The translations under genes were made by a program, and so were the position numbers. A stretch of DNA of 64,000 bases, from the NCBI RefSeq assembly GCF_003992625.1, contig NZ_RZMW01000030.1, positions 1 through 64,000 on the forward strand, read 5' to 3'. Within the stretch, counting starts at the first letter, position 1; each line of letters opens with the position of its first letter. Shown here one piece after another: positions 44,516 to 52,449 of the stretch. The notes under the pieces are model-generated. The model had not been told where the DNA came from and made no database searches. It saw nothing but the letters and a program-made list of their open reading frames with translations. Origin of the DNA: Pelagibacterium lentulum. GTDB lineage: Bacteria; Pseudomonadota; Alphaproteobacteria; Rhizobiales; Devosiaceae.

Positions 44516-46123
44516 ATGATACATGAACCCCAGAGATATGTGGTCGCTGTCGATGTCGGCACGGGAAGCGCGCGAGCCGGCGTGTTCTCCGGAAACGGCC
44601 AGATTCACGCGCATGCCAGTCACGCCATTGCACTCGAGCGGCGCGGGGATCATATCGAACAGGATTCCGAAGACATCTGGTCGGCAGTCTGCCATGCGGT
44701 GCGCGAGGCTGTCTCTGCATCCGGCGTGGCATCCGAAACCATTGAGGCCATCGCATTCGACGCCACATGCTCGCTTGTGTTGCGCGACAAGGCGGACAAG
44801 CCGCTGACGCTGTCGGAGAAGGGAAACTGGGACATTATCGTCTGGATGGACCAGCGCGCCACCAAGGAAGCGGAGGACTGCAACAAGACGGGGTCACAAG
44901 TTCTCGACTATGTGGGCGGAGCGATTTCTCCGCAAATGGAAATCCCCAAGCTCACATGGCTCAAGCGCCATCGACCGGACCTTTGGGCAAGGCTCGGAGC
45001 CGCCTATGACCTTGCCGACTTCCTGTCTTGGCGGGCGAGCGGATCCAATGCACGGTCAGTCTGTACACTAACCTGTAAATGGACTTACCTCTCCCATAGC
45101 GAACGGCCCTGGGACGAAGCGTTTTTCAAGGCAATCGACATGGCGGATCTCCGTTCAAGGACCAGTCTGCCCGACCGCGCCACTCCCGTTGGCAAGCGGG
45201 TCGGAACGCTGACACCGAATGCGGCCCGGGAGTTGGGTCTGAGCGAGAAATGCGTGGTGGCAGCCGGACTTATCGATGCTCATGCAGGCGCACTGGGCAC
45301 CCTTGCCAGAGAACTGGAGGGTGAAACTTCCAGCCGGATGGCCTTGATTGCTGGCACCTCCAACTGTCACATGGTGCTTTCGCGCAATCCAAGGACGGTG
45401 CCTGGCGTCTGGGGGCCGTACAAGGGGGTTATCGGAGGTGCTTGGTGGTTGCACGAAGGCGGACAGACCGCAACCGGAGCCTTGCTCGACTTTATCGTCC
45501 AGACCAATGCGCAAGCCGCGCAACTCAAGGCGCCGCATGACGAAATAGGCACGGAGATCGTCAGGCGCATCAGTGCTGGGGACGCCCTGGACGATCGCAT
45601 GCATGTCATCCCGGATTTTCTTGGCAACCGCTCGCCTTACGCCGATCCCGATGCAACAGGGGCAATGCTCGGCTTGCGGATCGAGGATCCGGTCGATCAC
45701 ATGGTTAAGCTCTATTGGGCCAGCGCCGTTTCGATTGCCTATGGCACACGCCAGATTATCGATAGGCTCAACACGCATGGCTACGCCATCGACACGATAG
45801 CCCTTTCCGGCGGTCATGCGGCCAGCGAACTTTTGCGGCACCTTTATGCCGATGTCACTGGCTGTAAACTCGTGCTGGCCGAAGCGCCCGAGCCGGTCCT
45901 GCTCGGAACCGCGATGACGGCTGCTGTCGCGGGCGATCTTTTTCCAACCCTGGAGGCGGCAGCCAGCGGCATGGCGCAATCAGAACGAACCTTGTCTGCC
46001 GACCCCCGACAACATGCCCTTCATAACAAGCGGTACGGCACATTCGAGAACTGGTACCGACCCGCTACACCCGCGATTGATGGAAGGACGGCTGTAGCTA
46101 CGGTGCCAGTCGGCACCATTTAA
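44516..46123 (+). CDS. FGGY-family pentulose kinase (D-ribulokinase-like)
   Basis: This 535-residue sugar kinase has the N-terminal phosphate-binding motif VAVDVGTGSARAGVF, the substrate region DIIVWMDQRATKEAE, and the C-terminal ATP-site block IALSGGHAASELLRHLYADV. Length and pattern fit the FGGY pentulose-kinase subgroup (TIGR01315, D-ribulokinase/FGGY), not xylulokinase or glycerol kinase. It would phosphorylate the imported sugar or its keto form in the cytoplasm. It lies 31 bases after the second permease and ends the operon. No isomerase or epimerase is in the cassette, so the import substrate may already be a pentulose or polyol oxidised elsewhere. Confidence 0.92.
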   Translation: MIHEPQRYVVAVDVGTGSARAGVFSGNGQIHAHASHAIALERRGDHIEQDSEDIWSAVCHAVREAVSASGVASETIEAIAFDATCSLVLRDKADKPLTLSEKGNWDIIVWMDQRATKEAEDCNKTGSQVLDYVGGAISPQMEIPKLTWLKRHRPDLWARLGAAYDLADFLSWRASGSNARSVCTLTCKWTYLSHSERPWDEAFFKAIDMADLRSRTSLPDRATPVGKRVGTLTPNAARELGLSEKCVVAAGLIDAHAGALGTLARELEGETSSRMALIAGTSNCHMVLSRNPRTVPGVWGPYKGVIGGAWWLHEGGQTATGALLDFIVQTNAQAAQLKAPHDEIGTEIVRRISAGDALDDRMHVIPDFLGNRSPYADPDATGAMLGLRIEDPVDHMVKLYWASAVSIAYGTRQIIDRLNTHGYAIDTIALSGGHAASELLRHLYADVTGCKLVLAEAPEPVLLGTAMTAAVAGDLFPTLEAAASGMAQSERTLSADPRQHALHNKRYGTFENWYRPATPAIDGRTAVATVPVGTI

Positions 46124-46148
46124 GCGTGGATAGCTAATCCGCCAGACG

Positions 46149-46221
46149 TCGAGAAAACAGTCTGAGCCTGTATCGGATTTCCGGTAGGTGTAGGGATCGA
46201 CGGTAGCGGTCCTCCGCTACC
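46149..46221 (+). repeat. right copy (R2) of the repeat flanking the sugar cassette
   Basis: It is 41/50 identical to 38115-38164 and in direct orientation. It ends with hairpin arms GGTAGCG (46202-46208) and CGCTACC (46215-46221). The stem is kept although single bases differ between copies, which suggests that the structure matters. The rest of the gap (46222-46466) has no supported gene; an open frame on the minus strand there has no family signature. Confidence 0.65.
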
Positions 46222-46466
46222 AAATCGTACGCTGTGGCGCGATAAGGCACTGAAATATGACGACTTCTACGATATCCCGCGATCATGTCGCGCTCTGTGG
46301 TAGCGGTTCGTCGGGACCATGGTTTGCGGTCGTAACTGGCGAGCGGGCCACAATGCACGTCCAAATTGGGAGCCAAAGGTTTACGATTAGCCCCAGTCAG
46401 CGGACGCTCCGGCCCGTGGCATAGAATATCGTGCAATCAAAAAGTTACAATCGCGGCCGCAGTCTG

Positions 46467-46742
46467 TCAGCGAAAGTCTGCTGCGGTCAAAGTGTAATAG
46501 GTGCGGCGGGAATTGGCGTGAGCTTCGCGCGCAACTTCGAGAATTGAAGCACGCATCGCGTCGAATGCGGCAAGCCAACGGGATTCAGGTGTTGTAGGGG
46601 TGTGCGGCACGGCTCCAAGACTGGCCAACGCATCGACCTCGACGAAGAACTGTATCTCAAACACGCCGTCATAGCCGGTAAAGCCGACTGCATTGCGCGC
46701 CTCCTGGAAAGCGCGGCTCGGGTTTGAAAATGTCAGTGGCAT
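46467..46742 (-). CDS. DUF1488 family small protein
   Basis: This 91-residue protein begins MPLTFSNPSRAFQEARNAVG, continues GYDGVFEIQFFVEVDAL, and ends HANSRRTYYTLTAADFR. This is the DUF1488 pattern, a short alphaproteobacterial and rhizobial family. Its function is unknown. It overlaps the preceding small gene by ten bases and is probably the last gene of the cspA-led unit. Confidence 0.85.
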   Translation of the reverse strand: MPLTFSNPSRAFQEARNAVGFTGYDGVFEIQFFVEVDALASLGAVPHTPTTPESRWLAAFDAMRASILEVAREAHANSRRTYYTLTAADFR

Positions 46743-46921
46743 GGTGTGCCCCCCAGCACGTCAGACCATGCCGAGGACGTTTCGGCTTCTGGTGCGGGAG
46801 ACAAATGCGCACCATCATGAATGCCGAGCGCATGTGCCAGTTTGGGATACTCAGCGGAGCTGAATCTGGCTAATGGCGCGACACGGGTGGGGAACGGGAT
46901 GACTTTGCTGAATAGGCGCAT
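46733..46921 (-). CDS. small hypothetical protein, 62 residues
   Basis: The protein (MRLFSKVIPFPTRVAPLARF...) has no family I recognise. AAAGGA lies about seven bases before the ATG at 46921. It overlaps DUF1488 and follows the next small gene by 26 bases, so operon context supports it more than its sequence does. The N-terminus is basic and proline-containing, with no membrane segment. Confidence 0.55.
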   Translation of the reverse strand: MRLFSKVIPFPTRVAPLARFSSAEYPKLAHALGIHDGAHLSPAPEAETSSAWSDVLGGTPCH

Positions 46922-46947
46922 GATAAGGTCCTTTGACTGTCTGAGGT

Positions 46948-47193
46948 TCAGTTGAGCGGATAGGCCGGATGCTTATAAAGGGCAGTGATTTCTGCGGGCC
47001 CGAAACGTTGCTCATCGATTTCAAGAACGGCACCAGCCAGATTTTCGCGCGGCATGGCTTCGACGGCGTACTGAATCGCCTGCGCAGCACTTTCGAACCT
47101 TTGATAATGAATTTTGCCTAAACGCCTGTAACGCTTGCCCGTAAAGAGTTCTGCCGGGGCGGAATAGTCGAACGCAGGGGCTTCACTCGTCAT
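46948..47193 (-). CDS. small hypothetical protein, 81 residues
   Basis: A soluble protein (MTSEAPAFDYSAPAELFTGK...) with a regular alpha/beta pattern: RYRRLGKIHYQRFESAAQAI, then AVLEIDEQRFGPAEITALYK. Similar short proteins occur widely in rhizobia near cold-shock genes, in my recollection, but no function is known. Its ATG overlaps the stop of the preceding gene (ATGA at 47190-47193). Confidence 0.7.
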   Translation of the reverse strand: MTSEAPAFDYSAPAELFTGKRYRRLGKIHYQRFESAAQAIQYAVEAMPRENLAGAVLEIDEQRFGPAEITALYKHPAYPLN

Positions 47194-47381
47194 AACCGCT
47201 GATCCATTTCGTTGGGGAGCGAGGCCCGTCGCTTGTCAAGCTGCGCCGCCCTCTGTGCGGCTCTTAGAAAACGTCTGCGATCGTCCAGAACCTGGCGGAT
47301 AGCGGCAAGTCGATCATTTCCCTGCGTATGCAGGATCGCCTTGACCCGGTTTTCGGCCGTCTCGAGATGTGTCTTTGTCAT
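47190..47381 (-). CDS. small helical hypothetical protein, 63 residues
   Basis: MTKTHLETAENRVKAILHTQ and DDRRRFLRAAQRAAQLDKRR indicate a charged, all-helical peptide, possibly nucleic-acid binding. The start at 47381 is preceded by AAAGG; an in-frame ATG at 47399 has no ribosome binding site. It lies 58 bases after the cspA-type gene and is coupled to the next gene by ATGA. Confidence 0.65.
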   Translation of the reverse strand: MTKTHLETAENRVKAILHTQGNDRLAAIRQVLDDRRRFLRAAQRAAQLDKRRASLPNEMDQRL

Positions 47382-47439
47382 CAAACGTGCCTTTGGCATT
47401 GGAGGAGCCGGAATCGCGTGGTCGAGCCCGATTGCAGGA

Positions 47440-47646
47440 TCACGGAAGCTGGAGATTGACTGCCGCAGACTTGCCGTCGCGACTGTCTTCCAGCTCATAG
47501 GTGATAGCCTGACCTTCCGCGAGGGTAGAAAGACCGGCACGCTCCAGGGCCGAGATGTGCACGAATGCGTCCTTGCTTCCGTCGGAAGGCGTGATGAATC
47601 CAAAGCCTTTGGTGGCATTGAAGAATTTGACGGTACCATTGATCAT
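47440..47646 (-). CDS. cold-shock domain protein (CspA family)
   Basis: This 68-residue single CSD protein has both RNA-binding motifs: RNP1 as [10 protein letters not shown] and RNP2 as AFVHISAL. Position one of RNP2 is Ala where Val is usual. CspA-type proteins bind single-stranded nucleic acids and melt mRNA structure in cold or stationary phase. There is only a weak Shine-Dalgarno before the ATG. It appears to be the first gene of a unit with four further small genes to 46467. The 268 bases upstream (47647-47914) contain no gene and could hold its promoter and 5' leader. Confidence 0.95.
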   Translation of the reverse strand: MINGTVKFFNATKGFGFITPSDGSKDAFVHISALERAGLSTLAEGQAITYELEDSRDGKSAAVNLQLP

Positions 47647-47914
47647 AAGGATGTCTTTTCATCTAGCCCGGTCCTTTGGACGCGCAGGCATGTTTCCGGG
47701 CCGCGACACGCGGATCGGATCGGCAACATTAGCAAAATCAAGAGTTGGTTCCGTCACGGTAGGCCGGTCGGGAAGCAGCCGGTGATCGGCCAAGAACGAA
47801 GCTAATATATGGGTACTCTGGGCGCGACAAACAAGGCTCGAACCAATTCAGACGAGAGAACGCATTTGCGGGGCCTTTCGTTCGCGTCACGACCCGAACA
47901 GATGCGAGAACTCG

Positions 47915-48220
47915 CTATACCTTGAGATCCGGTGCCGAAGGCGCTTTCTTGTGGCGTTTGGACAAATGAACGTCTTGCGCGTCAGTTGCAGGCGCTGACG
48001 CCGGTTTACCCTGGCGTTGCATCCACGCCTGGACGTCGGATTGCGATTGAGAATTGGTTATTCCGCTTCGGTCCTGCACCATCGTGACAAGCTTATATTC
48101 CGAATCGATCATCGTGAGGTCGAGCGGCGTCAGGAACGGCCATTGCTTGCGCGCATTTGTGCGCAATCGCGTTTTCGCTCTGGACACGTCCAGAGGCTCA
48201 CCGGATTGAAAAGCAAACAT
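47915..48220 (-). CDS. small protein with a W-L-[LI]-V-W-M repeat-type domain, paralog 1
   Basis: This 101-residue protein has a central domain ARKQWPFLTPLDLTMIDSEY and LVTMVQDRSGITNSQSQSDV, ending in WMQRQGKP. The spacing of W, L, I, LV, R and WM is similar to CsbD-like stress proteins and to the gene at 48692-49003. The C-terminal tail is Ala/Lys rich and disordered. The start at 48220 (MFAFQSGEP) is the best candidate; longer starts show no domain. Function is unknown; a stress-related role is a guess from the CsbD resemblance. Confidence 0.65.
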   Translation of the reverse strand: MFAFQSGEPLDVSRAKTRLRTNARKQWPFLTPLDLTMIDSEYKLVTMVQDRSGITNSQSQSDVQAWMQRQGKPASAPATDAQDVHLSKRHKKAPSAPDLKV

Positions 48221-48569
48221 GGAAGAAACTCCCGCGAGAGCGGATGGGCAAGACACCCTGAAGGAACGGCAAACACTGCGTTCCAAGTCTGCACTCTCAC
48301 CTATGGAAATGGCCCTCGTCTGACGCAGTAACAAGGCAACGCTACTATCGCATCAGGCGGGAATGCCCGAATTACTTACTTGCGTCGAGGCTGAACTGTT
48401 CTGGCGCCCTTTTGCTGCTTATGCAAATTGTTGCCTGTGTTCATATGCGCAAGTCGCAAGGCCTGACGGTCTTTTTTTGGCATTTTGGCTTCAGCTTTCG
48501 TTGGTCCCGCGCGGCTCCTCTCGGAGCGAGCGGATACGTTTCGTTGATAAATTCCAGTCTGTGTCAGTG

Positions 48570-48660
48570 CTAGAGCCGTTCAGGATTTGATGGAACCAAA
48601 TCCCTGGCTTTAAGTCTTTATTTTGTCGCGTATCCGAACCGCCAAGCAGTTGACTCGACA
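48570..48660. repeat. rhizobial-type palindromic intergenic repeat
   Basis: It contains the hairpin GGATTTG (48583-48589)/CAAATCC (48597-48603), followed by TAAGTCTTTATTTTGTCGCG and a GTATCCGAACCG segment. This combination resembles a palindromic repeat frequently found between rhizobial genes. The identification is from memory. The remaining part of the 48335-48691 gap shows no gene. Confidence 0.5.
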
Positions 48661-48691
48661 TGACTAGGGACAACCTATTGAGGCTACACAG

Positions 48692-49003
48692 CTAGTTGTG
48701 GCCCTGCGAACGACCAGAGCCGCCTTCATCTTCCCAAGTGTCGGTCGCCCACGTCCGCAAGGCATCGGCCCGAGCATCGATCGGGGGCAGACCCTGCCGC
48801 TCCATCCAGTTTCGAACGGCTTCTCTTGCCTCGACCTGCGTGCGGCCCGTGGAGGAGGCAACTGCATCGACCAATTCTGTTTCAGTCGCGATGGTGTTGA
48901 TGTTTGTCGAGACAAGACTTGGCCATTCGTCCATCAGTGCATTTCGCAACTCCGACCGGGCAAGGATCGTCATTATCGACGCACTCATATTGTACTTGAA
49001 CAT
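48692..49003 (-). CDS. small CsbD-like protein, paralog 2
   Basis: A 103-residue protein starting MFKYNMSASIMTILARSELR. The core LMDEWPSLVSTNINTIATET, then LVDAVASSTGRTQVEAREAV and RNWMERQGLP, lines up with the protein at 47915-48220 (W, L, LV, R/T-G, WM-RQG). GGAG lies about eight bases before the chosen ATG at 49003. Function is unknown. Confidence 0.65.
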   Translation of the reverse strand: MFKYNMSASIMTILARSELRNALMDEWPSLVSTNINTIATETELVDAVASSTGRTQVEAREAVRNWMERQGLPPIDARADALRTWATDTWEDEGGSGRSQGHN

Positions 49004-49351
49004 GATGGTTCTCCAGCCATTCGACGCTCCAGGGACAGGAGGGGTGGTGGCGTACTTGAAGATGGTGAGCGCCACTTCATCAAACAATGCAGCGGCACTG
49101 CCCTAAACAAGGCGCATCAAAAAGCCAGACCGGAGAACCTGCCTATTGGGCATCCGCCGCGGTCGAAGTTGGAAACCAGCCAAAATTGTTAGCCACGCCT
49201 GTGCCGGAGAGCGCAAGCACCACGATCAGGAGCAGCATTCATTCTGAGCAGACGGCTCGTGACGCGCGGGCCGGGCCGCGAATGCTGCCTTTGGAGATGC
49301 GCAACCTAGACCGGGCCGGCAACCCAAAGAAATCGATGCTGTTTGGACAAG

Positions 49352-49519
49352 TCAGGGCTTGTAGAGCTTGTGCTGGGCGAACCAAAATACGCCGGCGGCC
49401 AGCGCCCCAGCAGCCATGCCTATGGCAATACTGACAAACATGTCGACGCCAAAACTGACGCCAACGGCGATGCCGCCCAAAAAACCGGCAACGATACCAA
49501 TTTGAAGCTGAAAGAACAT
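49352..49519 (-). CDS. small glycine-rich membrane protein, 55 residues
   Basis: Translation of the minus strand from the ATG at 49517-49519 gives MFFQLQIGIVAGFLGGIAVG, then GVDMFVSIAIGMAAGALAAG, ending FWFAQHKLYKP and TGA. It consists of two hydrophobic segments with G-x3-G spacing, which suggests a helical hairpin that may oligomerise. AAAGGA stands eight bases upstream. It is too short for most gene finders. Function is unknown. Confidence 0.6.
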   Translation of the reverse strand: MFFQLQIGIVAGFLGGIAVGVSFGVDMFVSIAIGMAAGALAAGVFWFAQHKLYKP

Positions 49520-50140
49520 GTCGAGGATCCTTTCGCTGGTTCCTCAGTTCCGAATTATTATACAGGATAATCAGCGCTGTTCATAGCGCATTCGGAACGC
49601 GCTATCGTACTGGCTCAATAAAGAGCGGCGCGGACAAGCGAGTTCCAATGTCCTTGGTTCTGATCTCAACAACCGTTAGAGGCGGGCGCCAGACTTGGCA
49701 GGTCTTCGCCTGGTAACCTAAAAATCGATATTATGCATGGGCGCGCCAATGTGATACGATAATTACTCCCAAGGCAAACTGCCGCCGCCGTTTTACTTGG
49801 TTGCCGGGCTTAAGACTCGCACGGAAAGTCTCCGCGCCTTGAGAGCCCAGCCATGCAAGGCGCTCCAGACGAGCATTTCGAAGCGGCCTCTCTTGTCGGG
49901 CAACCAGAAGGTCATCGTTGCGAGTGCATTTTGCTGGAAGGCCCTTGGGATCGCTTCTAGGACCGTTTCGGGAATGCAATTCAGCGAACTGGGAGACGGC
50001 GAATAGCACTGAAGCCGGATTCTTTCGGTTCGAAACGGTCATCCGGCCTCTTGAGCGTCGGTCGCTAATGTCTCAAACGTTGTCCGTTCGCGCGGTTGGG
50101 CGCATAGCATCTTCACAGCACCCTTGCCGGAAGTGATCAC
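49520..50140. other. 621 bases without a recognisable gene
   Basis: Frames of 60-100 residues exist on both strands (for example minus 49731-50042), but none has a family signature, good start site or convincing composition. It separates the minus-strand small-gene cluster from plus-strand small genes, so it probably holds promoters for both. No clear -35/-10 pair stands out to me. Confidence 0.4.
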
Positions 50141-50404
50141 ATGACCACCCGTACGACGCAGACCATCGTCAGTTTCTCGATACCCTTCGCTTTACCCGGT
50201 TTTTCCTCCCCCCTGCCTGCCGGTGATTATCGGGTTGATCATGATGAAGTCATGATTGGCGGCAATGTTCAGGTTGGCTGGGTGCGGACGGCCACATATG
50301 TTCATCTTCCTGCCATAGGTGTAAGGGCCTCTACGCATCAGATGGTTCCGATTGAACGCGAAACCACGGATGCCACTGTGTGGAATACAATTCATCCCGA
50401 ATGA
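50141..50404 (+). CDS. small conserved-type hypothetical protein, 87 residues
   Basis: MTTRTTQTIVSFSIPFALPG is followed by LPAGDYRVDHDEVMIGGNVQ and ATYVHLPAIGVRASTHQMVP. The pattern of an ester-like beta protein with LPAGxYxVxxDEE recurs in short rhizobial proteins of unknown function. No signal peptide is convincing. It is followed 84 bases later by another small gene in the same direction. Confidence 0.65.
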   Translation: MTTRTTQTIVSFSIPFALPGFSSPLPAGDYRVDHDEVMIGGNVQVGWVRTATYVHLPAIGVRASTHQMVPIERETTDATVWNTIHPE

Positions 50405-50488
50405 ACGCATCTTGCCTTCGCGACATTTGCGGATAAGCGGCTTTGGTGTCGCATACGACCGCGTTCGCGGTGCAAGAGAGGTCTCGCG

Positions 50489-50710
50489 ATGAGGGTCACC
50501 GTTCTATTCTATCGCGTCAGGGATCGTGATGACGCTCACGCCGTGGTTGGTAGCGAAGTTATCGAAGCGGAGAGCCGGACGATTGCAATTCGGGATGCGC
50601 GGCTTCTGGCGCGAACCCTCAGCATGCCTCAATGTGCCGATGAGATGTCGCTGTCCGACCCCGACGGCGCCGTCTTTTATACAGAAAACCTTCGAGAGCC
50701 CGACAAATGA
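50489..50710 (+). CDS. small hypothetical protein, 73 residues
   Basis: MRVTVLFYRVRDRDDAHAVV and EVIEAESRTIAIRDARLLAR, then SLSDPDGAVFYTENL, read as a soluble alpha/beta protein. GAGAGG precedes the ATG. I do not recognise a family. Codon use is like that of neighbouring genes. Confidence 0.55.
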   Translation: MRVTVLFYRVRDRDDAHAVVGSEVIEAESRTIAIRDARLLARTLSMPQCADEMSLSDPDGAVFYTENLREPDK

Positions 50711-50723
50711 AGAAAAAAGATTG

Positions 50724-50822
50724 ATGGCCGACAAGAGCGAGCCGGTGCGTAAAATGGAACTCGACAACAAGACTGGTGTCGACAAGAACTTGAATATGTT
50801 GAATTTTGCGCACCGCTGTTAG
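50724..50822 (+). CDS. possible 32-residue peptide
   Basis: An ATG at 50724, 13 bases after the previous stop, opens MADKSEPVRKMELDNKTGVD and ends NFAHRC. It is charged and has no recognisable domain. An AAGAAAAAAGA tract precedes it as a poor ribosome binding site. It may be real because it follows two small genes, but there is no independent support. Confidence 0.25.
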   Translation: MADKSEPVRKMELDNKTGVDKNLNMLNFAHRC

Positions 50823-50842
50823 GCGCAAAGTGCTTGATGAAG

Positions 50843-51646
50843 TTATCCGGGGCGCTCCAAGTTCACCTGTCGCGGATGCACACTGAATGTTGTGTCTGGC
50901 CTCAGGTGATGAAGCCAGTAGGTGTAGGTCGAGGCTACGAGGTGAGGTTCGGCGCTCCCGCCAATGTCGAGCGCATATTCAAATGCCGGACTGCCGGCAA
51001 TTGCAGCATAAGCGCCGTGCCAAATCGTATGTATGGGTTGGTGAACATGGCCGCACAGTAGCCGAACCTGTCCAGGTGCTTGTTCAATTAACGCTGCAAG
51101 TTCCGCCCCCCCTGCGGTCAGGTTTGTGCGGTCCCATTGTTTGTGGCCGGTGGAAAACGGCGGATGGTGCATCATGACGAATGTTGGACTATCCACGCCC
51201 GTCAAGGCCTTTGCCAGCCATTCGAGCCGCGCTTGACAAAGCGCGCCCTCCACCTTGCCCGGTATTGTTGTATCCAGTCCGATGATAATCCCCCCTGCCG
51301 CCGAGACCCGGAAATTCAGATGCTCACCCGGCGCGAAGTCTAAACGATCGGAAAATGCAGCCCGCATCGTATCCCGACGATCGTGATTGCCCGGCACCAG
51401 AAGAAAAGGCATGGGCAGCTTTTCGAGGATGGAGCGTGCCAGGGCGTAATCGTCCTCACTTCCACCGTCAGTCACATCACCGCTTATCAGCACCAGATCG
51501 GGCAAAGGGCGCAGTTCCGTCAGATCGGCGACAATCTGGCAGACCCGCAAGGCGATATCGGGACGCGTATGCGCGGTCTCGGGACGATGGGCAAACAGGT
51601 GCAGATCGGAAAGATGGGCAATAAGCATAGATGTTCCGGGGTTCAT
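50843..51646 (-). CDS. metallophosphoesterase / cyclic-nucleotide-type phosphodiesterase (CpdA/GpdQ-like)
   Basis: This 267-residue calcineurin-like phosphoesterase shows all metal motifs in order: SDLHLF (D-x-H), SGDVTDGGSEDDY, VPGNHDRRD, MMHHPPF and LCGHVHQPI. This class III family includes CpdA (cAMP) and GpdQ (glycerophosphodiesters). No signal peptide is seen, so it acts in the cytoplasm. Its ATG overlaps the permease stop (ATGA at 51643-51646), so it is part of the importer operon. Cleavage of an imported phosphodiester, such as a glycerophosphodiester, is a better reading than cAMP turnover, but this is inference. Confidence 0.9.
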   Translation of the reverse strand: MNPGTSMLIAHLSDLHLFAHRPETAHTRPDIALRVCQIVADLTELRPLPDLVLISGDVTDGGSEDDYALARSILEKLPMPFLLVPGNHDRRDTMRAAFSDRLDFAPGEHLNFRVSAAGGIIIGLDTTIPGKVEGALCQARLEWLAKALTGVDSPTFVMMHHPPFSTGHKQWDRTNLTAGGAELAALIEQAPGQVRLLCGHVHQPIHTIWHGAYAAIAGSPAFEYALDIGGSAEPHLVASTYTYWLHHLRPDTTFSVHPRQVNLERPG

Positions 51647-52449
51647 CGTCCGATCCGTGCAAGTACATCGGACTTCAAAAAGCGTTCGATGATCAGCATG
51701 AAGCCGACCGAAGGAATGAGCAGGATCAGCGCGGTTATGGCCGCGATCTGGTAATTGCCACCCATCGCCGCATTGAACATGAGGATGGGCAGAGTGGTGA
51801 TATCGGGTGTCCCAACAAAGAATGTGCCGGTAAATTCATCGATGCTGTCGAGAAAAACGAATATGGAGGCCGCCATCAAACCGGGCGCCGCCTGCGGCAG
51901 CGTGATGTCCCGGAAGGTGCGCAAAGGTGATGCTCCCAGATTGCGGGCCGCCTCCTCCATGGCGATATCTGTCGCCGCAAATGCAGCGGTTGCGATCCAG
52001 ACCGCATAGACCAGACCGGGCAGGCTATGGACCAGTATCACGCCGAAATAAGTGCCATTTAGACCCAGCCCGTAGAACATCGCAGCGATATTGACGAAAA
52101 TGGGCAGGCTGGGAAAGGCCTGCGGCAAGAGAAACACCAGCATGATCAGATGCCGGAATGGCAGTACCAGCCTTGCCAAGGCATAACCAGCCGGAATGGC
52201 AAGGGCCATCGAAAAGACCACCGTCGCAAGCGCGATCCCAACTGAATTGCCTAGCGCTTCCCAAGCGCCTGCCCGCGGCCTGAACACGCGTTCCCAGAAC
52301 ATGAAGCCCCATTGCGAGGGCAAGCGGTTGGGAAAGAACCACTGCTCGGCGAACGCCCATATGACGAGGTTGATCAGGGGGCCGAAAACCGCAAAGGCAA
52401 CAAGCCCGATGAGAACGGCTACGCCCAACCGGGGGAAAAGCGCCCTCAT
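51643..52449 (-). CDS. ABC importer permease 2 (PotC/UgpE-like)
   Basis: This 268-residue permease has six transmembrane segments and the EAA loop ATDIAMEEAARNLGASPLRTF near residue 165. It overlaps permease 1 by four bases and the phosphodiesterase by four. With permease 1 it forms the pore of a PotBC/UgpAE-type importer. Confidence 0.93.
   Translation of the reverse strand: MRALFPRLGVAVLIGLVAFAVFGPLINLVIWAFAEQWFFPNRLPSQWGFMFWERVFRPRAGAWEALGNSVGIALATVVFSMALAIPAGYALARLVLPFRHLIMLVFLLPQAFPSLPIFVNIAAMFYGLGLNGTYFGVILVHSLPGLVYAVWIATAAFAATDIAMEEAARNLGASPLRTFRDITLPQAAPGLMAASIFVFLDSIDEFTGTFFVGTPDITTLPILMFNAAMGGNYQIAAITALILLIPSVGFMLIIERFLKSDVLARIGR

Noticed and set aside
46134-46436. Minus-strand 100-residue frame
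   Set aside because: It runs through the R2 repeat and hairpin, and its Arg-rich translation has no family match.
49731-50042. Minus-strand 103-residue frame
   Set aside because: No ribosome binding site or recognisable domain; composition is not protein-like.
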